DNA from: Bacillota bacterium
GTDB lineage: Bacteria > Bacillota > Clostridia > Clostridiales > Clostridiaceae
Assembly (NCBI GenBank): GCA_023424785.1
Contig: JAFADP010000134.1
Location: 1-11,586 of the forward strand
Direction of reading: 5' to 3'
Length of the DNA stretch: 11,586 nucleotides
Shown one piece after another: positions 1 to 5,500 of the stretch. Under the pieces are notes generated by a model. The model searched no databases, was not told the DNA's origin, and saw only the letters and a list, made by a program, of their open reading frames with translations. Each line of letters starts with the position of its first letter. Position 1 is the first letter of the stretch. The position numbers and the translations under genes were made by a program.

Positions 1-705
1 CTTGCAATTTTTAACAATATCATACATTATCATAAAGGTAGTAGTTCTACCTATTCCAGCCTTACAGTGAAAATGCAACCAAGTATTTTCAGGTTGATTA
101 TTAACAAAATCAATAAAATATTTAACCATATCATCTGTAGGTAAACCACCATCTGTAACAGGTATTCTTATATAGGAAATATTATTATCCTTAGTTAACT
201 GAAGTTCAGTTTCTACTTTTTTTGGAATAATAACTTTTCCATTATGAAGAGTTAGTGGAGTATTTAGTTTTATAGAATCTAGATTTTTCTTTTCAATAAT
301 AGTAATATCATTAAGGCTAAAACCTTTATTAGCATTGTTATGTTCATTTTCAAAGCTAATAGGAATACCATTTATAAATCCATGAGATTCTTCTCTTAAA
401 TCTACAGCTATTATAGAAAATTTATCATCTATTTCGTCTTTTATTAGTGGAAGATTCATAGATGAAAATTGTTCACTACCTGAAATATTTAGTTTATCTA
501 TTCCAGTTAAGTCAAGGGATTTAAGCTTGGTCAGTTCGTTTATATCAGTAGTCTTACGAAAGTTATTAGGCAAAGTTGAAATACGTTTAGAATCCTTAAC
601 AATACTTACATCTGAAGGGATAAAAGCTTTAGTTGTAGAGGGAAAAAAGGTAACTATGTAAATCACAGTTAATAATATTAAAAAAGTTTTCTTAAGTTTT
701 TTCAT
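1..705 (-). CDS. Exported PTP-like phytase / inositol-phosphate phosphatase, 3' end outside the window
   Basis: The reverse strand is open from the ATG at 705-703 to the window edge, giving 235 residues with no stop, so the C-terminus is missing. The start has an AAGGAAG ribosome site six bases upstream. Residues 1-27 form a signal peptide: a Lys-rich start (MKKLKK), a hydrophobic core and a cleavage-like TKA at 25-27, so the protein is probably exported. Near the visible end lies the cysteine-phosphatase P-loop, HFHCKAGIGRTTTF, with nucleophile Cys214 and Arg220. An upstream VTDGGLP supplies the likely general acid, about Asp185. The WLHFHC...AGxGRTT arrangement resembles the Selenomonas-type PTP-like phytases as I remember them, more than ordinary dual-specificity phosphatases. 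Those enzymes remove phosphate from myo-inositol polyphosphates; a protein phosphotyrosine substrate remains possible. The gene points away from its neighbour, and I saw no convincing promoter in 706-779. Confidence 0.82.
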   Translation of the reverse strand, partial: MKKLKKTFLILLTVIYIVTFFPSTTKAFIPSDVSIVKDSKRISTLPNNFRKTTDINELTKLKSLDLTGIDKLNISGSEQFSSMNLPLIKDEIDDKFSIIAVDLREESHGFINGIPISFENEHNNANKGFSLNDITIIEKKNLDSIKLNTPLTLHNGKVIIPKKVETELQLTKDNNISYIRIPVTDGGLPTDDMVKYFIDFVNNQPENTWLHFHCKAGIGRTTTFMIMYDIVKNCK

Positions 706-779
706 ATGAGTCTTCCTTAGTTTATAGTCAAATATAGCTTTTACTACTTTAAGGATTTTATTCTATTATTAAATAAAGA

Positions 780-810
780 AACGCCTATGAATTTTATATT
801 CATAGGCGTT
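780..810 (-). terminator. Intrinsic terminator of the NifX-like gene
   Basis: A perfect 12-bp stem (780-791 with 799-810) encloses a 7-nt loop. Read on the minus strand it begins 7 bases after the stop codon at 818-820 and is followed by a T-rich run (TCTTTATTTAAT), as expected for a factor-independent terminator of the minus-strand gene. It also separates that gene from the phosphatase downstream on the same strand. Confidence 0.75.
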
Positions 811-817
811 AATAAAA

Positions 818-1183
818 TTAACTATGGCTACATTCATGCCCATGGCTTTCACAAAGAATACCAGAGTCTTTAATAGAGCCATTAAGATAATTCAATGCTA
901 CTGTTTTTATATCTCCAGAGCAACCACGAATTACCTCTATACCAACAGTATTTAATTTGTTTACAGCACCATTTCCCATATTTCCAGCAAGCATAACTTT
1001 AACTCCCATATTAGCAAGAGTTGATGCAATATTTGATTTACAACCACATCCAGCAGGAGGTTGAACTGTTTCACAAGAAAGTATTTCTTTAGTTTCAGTA
1101 TTAACAGTAAATACAGTAAAGTACTCACAGTGTCCAAAGTGATTATCGATATTATTATTACGTGATGGTAATGCTATTTTCAT
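818..1183 (-). CDS. NifX/NifB-family iron-sulfur / Mo-Fe cluster binding protein
   Basis: This is a 121-residue protein of the dinitrogenase iron-molybdenum cofactor (NifX/NafY/NifB C-terminal) family, small RNase-H-like domains that bind iron-sulfur or Mo-Fe clusters. Supporting motifs are MKIALPS at the N-terminus, HFGHCE at 15-20, the Cys pair in PPAGCGCKSN (Cys46, Cys48), AGNMGNGAVNKL at 66-77 and IEVIRGCSGD at 82-91. The tail HGHECSHS adds His and Cys ligands. I chose the ATG at 1183 because it gives the family's normal beginning and has GGAGG (1194-1198) ten bases upstream; reading further upstream in frame adds 30 unrelated residues. No nitrogenase genes are visible, so a role in nitrogen fixation is unlikely. 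Iron-sulfur or metal-cluster handling linked to the divergent DUF134 regulator is the better inference. Family call is firm, exact role unknown. Confidence 0.85.
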   Translation of the reverse strand: MKIALPSRNNNIDNHFGHCEYFTVFTVNTETKEILSCETVQPPAGCGCKSNIASTLANMGVKVMLAGNMGNGAVNKLNTVGIEVIRGCSGDIKTVALNYLNGSIKDSGILCESHGHECSHS

Positions 1184-1218
1184 AATAAAAAAACCTCCAT
1201 AAAATCTATAAAGCATAG

Positions 1219-1276
1219 TTATTGACATATGCCCTTTATAGATTATACTAATATTATAAAGAACATATGTCAATAA
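1219..1276. promoter_or_regulatory. Overlapping divergent promoters on a 58-bp dyad (candidate operator)
   Basis: A perfect 13-bp inverted repeat (1219-1231 with 1264-1276) and an inner 7-bp one (1234-1240 with 1255-1261) share the same axis at 1247.5. Each outer arm contains a consensus -35 TTGACA: at 1222-1227 for the plus strand and at 1273-1268 for the minus strand. The plus promoter has -10 TATACT at 1244-1249 (16-nt spacer); the minus promoter has a weaker -10 TAGTAT at 1250-1245 (17-nt spacer). The two -10 elements overlap on opposite strands, so polymerase could occupy only one promoter at a time. The plus promoter serves the DUF134 gene and the minus promoter the NifX-like gene. The symmetry suggests a dimeric regulator, plausibly DUF134 itself, but that is inference. 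Confidence 0.6.
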
Positions 1277-1299
1277 TTATTTGAAGGGAGATGAAAAAT

Positions 1300-1662
1300 T
1301 TGCCAAGACCTAGAAAATGCAGAAAGGTTTGTTGTTTACCTAAAAGTAATTTATTTGGTCCTATAAATAGAGATTATGTGGAAGAGAAAGTTATTATAAT
1401 GACTATAGATGAATATGAAGCTATAAGGCTTATGGATTTAGAAGGTATGACACAAGAGGAGTGTGCTAAAAAAATGAATGTAGCTCGTACAACAATACAA
1501 AGAATTTATAATGAAGCACGCTTAAAGATAGCTGATACTTTAGTAAATGGATACTTATTAAAAATAGAGGGTGGAGATTATGAGCTAAGTAATGAATGTG
1601 AATCTTTATGTAAATGTAAGAGGTGTCATAAAAAAAGATGTTGTAGTAATGAGTTAGAATAA
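1300..1662 (+). CDS. DUF134 (UPF0251) family helix-turn-helix protein
   Basis: This small DNA-binding protein of the DUF134/UPF0251 family has a sigma-70 region-4-like helix-turn-helix. I place the start at TTG 1300, giving MPRPRKCRKVC, the usual family N-terminus, with GGGAG (1286-1290) nine bases upstream. The ATG at 1291 abuts that ribosome site directly and is too close, although it would add only three residues. In the 120-residue protein, TIDEYEAIRLMDLEGMTQEE at 35-54 leads into the helix-turn-helix at about 50-75 (AKKMNVARTTIQRI). Three Cys lie near the start (7, 11, 12) and six near the end (100, 104, 106, 109, 114, 115), suggesting a bound metal or cluster. DUF134 genes commonly sit next to NifX-like genes, as here. 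It probably regulates the pair, perhaps by sensing metal or iron-sulfur status; function is inferred. Confidence 0.87.
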   Translation: MPRPRKCRKVCCLPKSNLFGPINRDYVEEKVIIMTIDEYEAIRLMDLEGMTQEECAKKMNVARTTIQRIYNEARLKIADTLVNGYLLKIEGGDYELSNECESLCKCKRCHKKRCCSNELE

Positions 1663-1672
1663 TTTGTTAATA

Positions 1673-1716
1673 AAAGTCATTGTAAATGATATGAGTCATT
1701 TACAATGACTTTTTTT
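1673..1716 (+). terminator. Intrinsic terminator of the DUF134 gene
   Basis: A perfect 17-bp stem (1673-1689 with 1696-1712) with a 6-nt loop is followed by a T-run through 1716. It begins 10 bases after the DUF134 stop codon. This is one of the strongest hairpins in the window. Confidence 0.85.
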
Positions 1717-1803
1717 GTATGTATTTATTTAATGAATATATTTAATTTAACCAATATAAATGGTAAAATTAGGTATAAGAAAAGTTGGTGGGGTGAAAGT
1801 TTA

Positions 1804-2004
1804 ATGACAACAATAAGAAGAATAAAAAATGAAGAGTTTAATAAAGCTATGGAATTAGCACTAGATGTATATATGGAATTTGAAGCTCCAGTTTATCATA
1901 ACTTTGGATTTGTAGATACAGATTGTGAACAATTGAAAAATGGAATTAGGTATACGCCTATGATGTATTTATTAGATACTAAGAATACGGAAAATATTAT
2001 TTAG
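1804..2004 (+). pseudogene. GNAT acetyltransferase remnant with internal deletion
   Basis: The 66-codon reading frame joins two ends of one protein family. Residues 1-29 (beginning MTTIRRIKNEEF and running to MEFEAP) look like the first strand and helix of a clostridial GNAT N-acetyltransferase. Residues from about 32 (HNFGFVDTD, then NGIRYTPMMYLL) look like the last strands of the same fold. The roughly 80-100 residues between them, including the acetyl-CoA-binding R/Q-x-x-G-x-G/A loop, are absent. A purine-rich GGGGTGAAAG lies upstream of the ATG, so the fragment may still be translated, but it cannot be an active acetyltransferase. The reading frame runs on past the expected C-terminus for about nine residues (DTKNTENII) into the broken phosphotransferase gene, so both genes were damaged at this junction. 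The GNAT assignment is from memory of family sequences. Confidence 0.65.
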
Positions 2005-2434
2005 ATTATTAATTGAAGGGTGTCAAAGTTATAATGATGTAAACAATAAGCTTAGATTAGCCAAAATAAGAATAGATAATAATTTAGTTGATATGGATAA
2101 TGTTGAAGAAGATACATTTGGAGAAAAAGGGTTTTCTTCGCCAAAAGAGTTATATAAATATTTATTAGAAAATAAACCAGAAGAAGAATTAGTATTTTCT
2201 CACGGAGACTATTGTTTACCTAATATATTTAGTGAAAATAACGAAATTAGTGGATTTATTGATTTGGGAAGGAGTGGTATTTCTGATAAATGGCAAGATA
2301 TTGCGTTATGTGTTAGATCATTAGAGCATAACTTTGGAAGTGATATATATAAAGAAAAGTTTTTTAAAGAGTTAGGAATTCCTTGTGATGAGAAAAAAGT
2401 AAGATATTATATACTATTAGATGAGTTATTTTAA
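1976..2434 (+). pseudogene. APH(3')-type aminoglycoside phosphotransferase, C-terminal remnant
   Basis: From the TAG at 1973-1975 this frame is open for 152 codons to the TAA at 2432-2434. From about 2018 onward it closely follows the C-terminal half of APH(3')-IIIa-type kinanses of aminoglycosides (kinase fold): EEDTFGEKGFSSPKELY, then KPEEELVFSHGDY, SGFIDLGRSGISDKW, and the ending RYYILLDELF. It keeps the catalytic H-G-D-x4-N loop and the metal-binding Asp of IDLGRSG. The N-terminal lobe, with the nucleotide-binding strands and Lys, is missing, and there is no ribosome site before the first internal ATG at 2093, so I do not consider it a functional resistance gene. Just upstream, FRLLIEGCQSY at 2000-2032 resembles the family's RLxHSIDI-x-x-C-x-Y segment with residues lost. 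Base composition matches the surroundings, arguing for an old chromosomal gene rather than a recent import. Confidence 0.75.
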
Positions 2435-2467
2435 GGATAAATTTAATTAAAAAAGAGGGTAATATAT

Positions 2468-2986
2468 ATGAAAAAGGCATTATTAGTAATTGATATGCAA
2501 AATGATTTTATAGGAGATAACAGAGACAAAAATAGGTTTTGCTATAAAGATATAGACAAGCTTATTTCAAACATTAATAGTAACATAGAGGAAAGTAATA
2601 AAAATGGAGATAAGGTTATATATATAGCACATGTATTAGGAGATAACTTTATTTCAAGAAAAGTGCTTAAGTATGGAATTAGTGGGACCGAGGGAGCTCA
2701 ATTAAGCAATAAACTAAAAAAAGTTTCAAAGCATTATTTTGAAAAACATCATGGTGATGCATTTTCTGTTAAGGAATTAAGATTTTTTATGGAAAATCAT
2801 GAAATAGATACAGTGCAAATTTGTGGTATTGATGAAGGTGGATGTGTTTCATTAACTGCTAAAAGTGCAGCTAAGTTAGGATTTAAGGTGGAAATATTAA
2901 AAGATTCTGTAGATACAATATTTCCAATGAAAAAAGTTATGAAGTTTCGTGAAGAATTAAAAAAACTTGGTGTTAAGTATATATAA
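2468..2986 (+). CDS. Isochorismatase-like cysteine hydrolase
   Basis: A 172-residue member of the isochorismatase-like hydrolase superfamily (relatives act as nicotinamidases, ureidoacrylate amidases and isochorismatases). The fold's opening strand and catalytic Asp are seen in ALLVIDMQNDF (Asp9). A likely catalytic Lys is Lys93 in YFEKHHGDAF, and the nucleophile is Cys126 in ICGIDEGGCVSLTAKSA, where the family normally reads G-x-x-T/D-x-x-C-V-x-x-T-A. So the Asp-Lys-Cys triad looks complete. GAGGG (2455-2459) lies eight bases before the ATG. A terminator follows at 3014, so it is a single-gene unit unless it is read together with the damaged genes upstream, whose last stop is only 33 bases away. 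The actual substrate cannot be told from sequence. Confidence 0.88.
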   Translation: MKKALLVIDMQNDFIGDNRDKNRFCYKDIDKLISNINSNIEESNKNGDKVIYIAHVLGDNFISRKVLKYGISGTEGAQLSNKLKKVSKHYFEKHHGDAFSVKELRFFMENHEIDTVQICGIDEGGCVSLTAKSAAKLGFKVEILKDSVDTIFPMKKVMKFREELKKLGVKYI

Positions 2987-3013
2987 AACTTAATATAGGT
3001 TAAACGAATAAAT

Positions 3014-3065
3014 AGGACATTAGATAGGTTATTTTTATATAAATTTATCTAATGTCCTTATTTTA
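3014..3065 (+). terminator. Intrinsic terminator after the cysteine hydrolase
   Basis: A 13-bp perfect stem (3014-3026 with 3046-3058) is extended by four more pairs, two of them G-U, leaving an 11-nt loop. A T-rich tail (TTATTTTATT) follows. It insulates the hydrogenase operon from upstream transcription. Confidence 0.75.
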
Positions 3066-3137
3066 TTGGAACTTTATTAATATATATATATTGTGAAGAT
3101 TATTTTAAATAACTATAGCAAGAATGGAGTGGTAAAA

Positions 3138-3608
3138 GTGAAGATATCTAGTATTAAGTTAAAAGAATTAGAAGAATTTATTTTAAAGCAAGAAGATAAA
3201 GAAAGTGCATTAATTTCAGTATTACATTACGCTCAAAATAATTTTGGTTATATAAGTGAAGAGGTACAGAGTTTTATTGCAGATAAATTAGAAATACCTA
3301 AAACAAAAGTATATGGAGTTATTACTTTTTATTCATATTTTACAACAGAGCCTAAGGGTAAAAATGTAATAAGCATTTGTGAGGGAACTGCATGCTTTGT
3401 AAAAGGTGCAGGAGATATACTAGAAGAATTTAAAAGAGAGCTAAATATAGATGAGGGGCAAACAACTGAAGATGGGTTATTTACATTAGACACTTTAAGA
3501 TGTATAGGTGCATGTGGATTAGCACCTGTAATAAGAATAAATGAAAAAATATATAGTCAAGTAAAATCAGAGGATATAAAAAATATATTAAATGAATATA
3601 GAGGTTAG
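3138..3608 (+). CDS. hydC: Trimeric [FeFe]-hydrogenase, NuoE-like [2Fe-2S] subunit HydC
   Basis: The small subunit of a trimeric hydrogenase, homologous to NuoE of complex I. It carries one [2Fe-2S] cluster in a thioredoxin-like fold and passes electrons to or from the HydB flavin. The four ligands are Cys81 and Cys86 (CEGTAC) and Cys122 and Cys126 (CIGAC), the family's C-x4-C plus C-x3-C pattern. An N-terminal helical domain (about 5-70) includes VLHYAQNNFGYIS and VYGVITFYSYF, both typical of NuoE. Length is 156 residues, near the usual 160. I chose GTG 3138 because GGAGTGG (3126-3132) precedes it at correct spacing; an in-frame GTG at 3093 would add 15 residues with no ribosome site. It begins the operon, with the next gene three bases after the stop. 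A weak promoter may lie around 3066-3094 (TTGGAA, then TATTGT at 17 nt). Confidence 0.93.
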   Translation: MKISSIKLKELEEFILKQEDKESALISVLHYAQNNFGYISEEVQSFIADKLEIPKTKVYGVITFYSYFTTEPKGKNVISICEGTACFVKGAGDILEEFKRELNIDEGQTTEDGLFTLDTLRCIGACGLAPVIRINEKIYSQVKSEDIKNILNEYRG

Positions 3609-3611
3609 AGT

Positions 3612-5486
3612 ATGGGTAAAATAAAAAGTTATGATGAATTGGTTTCATTAAGAAATAAGTATAGTGAAATAATTAAGTTTAGAAATTTAGATACAAGCAC
3701 TAAAGAAAAAATTGAAATATTAGTATGTAATGATACTGGATGTAGAGCATCTAATTCTATGGAAATAATAAAAAGACTAGAAAAAGAAATTAAAGAAAAT
3801 AACTTAGGTGAAAAAGTTAAGGTAATAAGAACAGGTTGCTTTGGATTTTGTGCTCAAGGGCCTATTATTAAAATAATGCCTTATAATACTTTTTATACTA
3901 AAGTTACAGAAGATGATGTTAAGGAGATAATAGAAAGTCATATTATTAATGGGAAAGTTGTAGATAGGTTACTGTATGTAGATCCAAATACTAATGAGAA
4001 AATAGAGCAATCAAAAGACATGCCTTTTTATAAAAAACAAAATAGAATAGCATTAAAAAATTGTGGTGTTATAAATCCTGAAAAAATAGAAGAGGCTATA
4101 GGAGCTAATGGTTATATAGCATTAGGAAAAGCATTAATAGATATGACACCTGAAGAAGTTATTAATGAAGTTAAAGCTTCTGGATTAAGAGGTAGAGGTG
4201 GTGGTGGATTCCCTACAGGTAGAAAGTGGGAAGCTACTAAAAAAGCAAAAGGTAATGTTAAATATGTAATTTGTAACGCAGATGAAGGAGATCCAGGAGC
4301 TTTTATGGACAGGTCAATACTAGAAGGAGATCCACATTGTATTTTAGAGGCAATGGCTATTTGTGGTTACGCAATAGGTGCTTCTAATGGATATATATAT
4401 GTTAGAGCAGAGTATCCATTAGCAGTTAGTAGGTTAGAAATAGCTATTTCACAGGCTTATGAATATGGATTATTAGGAGATAATATTTTAGGTACTGATT
4501 TTAGTTTTCATATAGAAATAAAATATGGTGCAGGTGCTTTTGTTTGTGGAGAAGCAACAGCATTAATTCATTCTATAGAAGGAAGTAGAGGTGAGCCAAC
4601 AATAAAGCCTCCTAGAACTTCAGAAAAAGGTTTATGGGAAAAGCCAACTTGTGTAAATAATGTAGAGACTTTTGCTAACATAAATAAAATAATAAATAAT
4701 GGAGCCAAGTGGTATTCATCAATAGGTACAGAAAGAAGTGCTGGAACTAAGGTTTTTGCATTGGCAGGAAAAATAAATAATGTTGGACTAGTTGAAGTTC
4801 CTATGGGATTAACATTAAGAGAATTAATTTATGATATTGGAGGAGGAATTAAGGGAAATAAAGAATTTAAAGGAGCTCAAACTGGAGGACCTTCAGGAGG
4901 ATGTATTCCAAAAGAATATTTAGATTTACCTATTGAGTATGATACTTTAAAGGAAATTGGTTCAATGATGGGTTCTGGTGGACTTATTGTAATGGATGAA
5001 GATAATTGTATGGTTGATATAGCTAAATTTTATTTAGGATTTACTGTAGAAGAGTCATGTGGTAAATGTACTCCTTGTAGAGTGGGAAATAAGAGATTAC
5101 TAGAAATTTTAAATAAAATAACTGAGGGAAAAGGTAAACCAGAGGATATTGATAATTTAAAAAAATTATCATCTACTATAATGAATGCTTCTTTATGTGG
5201 ATTAGGAGAGTCTGCACCAAATCCAGTACTAAGTACATTGAAATTTTTTGAAGATGAATATAAGGAGCATATATATGAAAAGAAATGTAGAAGTGGACAG
5301 TGCAAAAATTTAGTTGGTTATAAAATTACTGATAAATGTATTGGATGTACAAAGTGTGCTAAAGGATGTCCTGTTTCATGTATTAGTGGAGAGGTAAAAG
5401 CTAGACATGTAATAGATAAGGAAAAATGTATTAAGTGTGGAGTATGTATGAAAAACTGTCCAGTGAAAGCTATCGTAAGAGAGTAA
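3612..5486 (+). CDS. hydB: Trimeric [FeFe]-hydrogenase, NuoF-like flavin subunit HydB
   Basis: The NAD(H)- and FMN-binding subunit, 624 residues, close to HydB of Thermotoga. Domains in order: an N-terminal thioredoxin-like [2Fe-2S] domain (Cys39, Cys44, Cys76, Cys80); the NuoF core with the FMN/NADH Gly-rich loop RGRGGGGFPTGRKW (193-206), NADEGDPGAFMDR (222-234) and GAGAFVCGEATAL (306-318); an SLBB-like segment (about 380-460); the [4Fe-4S] site ESCGKCTPCRVG with Cys483, 486, 489 and distal Cys529; and a C-terminal two-[4Fe-4S] ferredoxin domain (Cys576, 579, 582, 586 and Cys606, 609, 612, 616). This fusion of both terminal iron-sulfur domains onto NuoF marks bifurcating-type hydrogenases and related NAD(P)-linked enzymes. 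FMN is the proposed site where electrons split between NAD and the ferredoxin path. GAGG (3601-3604) lies seven bases before the ATG, inside the end of hydC, implying coupled translation. Confidence 0.95.
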   Translation: MGKIKSYDELVSLRNKYSEIIKFRNLDTSTKEKIEILVCNDTGCRASNSMEIIKRLEKEIKENNLGEKVKVIRTGCFGFCAQGPIIKIMPYNTFYTKVTEDDVKEIIESHIINGKVVDRLLYVDPNTNEKIEQSKDMPFYKKQNRIALKNCGVINPEKIEEAIGANGYIALGKALIDMTPEEVINEVKASGLRGRGGGGFPTGRKWEATKKAKGNVKYVICNADEGDPGAFMDRSILEGDPHCILEAMAICGYAIGASNGYIYVRAEYPLAVSRLEIAISQAYEYGLLGDNILGTDFSFHIEIKYGAGAFVCGEATALIHSIEGSRGEPTIKPPRTSEKGLWEKPTCVNNVETFANINKIINNGAKWYSSIGTERSAGTKVFALAGKINNVGLVEVPMGLTLRELIYDIGGGIKGNKEFKGAQTGGPSGGCIPKEYLDLPIEYDTLKEIGSMMGSGGLIVMDEDNCMVDIAKFYLGFTVEESCGKCTPCRVGNKRLLEILNKITEGKGKPEDIDNLKKLSSTIMNASLCGLGESAPNPVLSTLKFFEDEYKEHIYEKKCRSGQCKNLVGYKITDKCIGCTKCAKGCPVSCISGEVKARHVIDKEKCIKCGVCMKNCPVKAIVRE

Positions 5487-5500
5487 AGGGGGATATGCTT

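Noticed and set aside
2093..2434. A 113-codon frame beginning at ATG 2093 as an intact small kinase
   Set aside because: No ribosome site precedes the ATG, homology to the APH(3') C-terminal half continues upstream of it, and the nucleotide-binding lobe is missing. It is treated as part of a pseudogene.
3041..3057. Near match (15 of 17) between 3041-3057 and 8603-8619 as a dispersed repeat
   Set aside because: Too short and AT-rich to exceed chance; one copy is a terminator arm and the other a leader segment, with no similarity beyond.
5030..5305. Minus-strand frame of 91 codons within hydB
   Set aside because: Antisense shadow of the hydB [4Fe-4S] region.
5435..5500. Extended start of hydA overlapping the end of hydB
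   Set aside because: The added residues come from hydB's second ferredoxin motif read in another frame; AGGGGG at 5487-5492 clearly marks the ATG at 5501.
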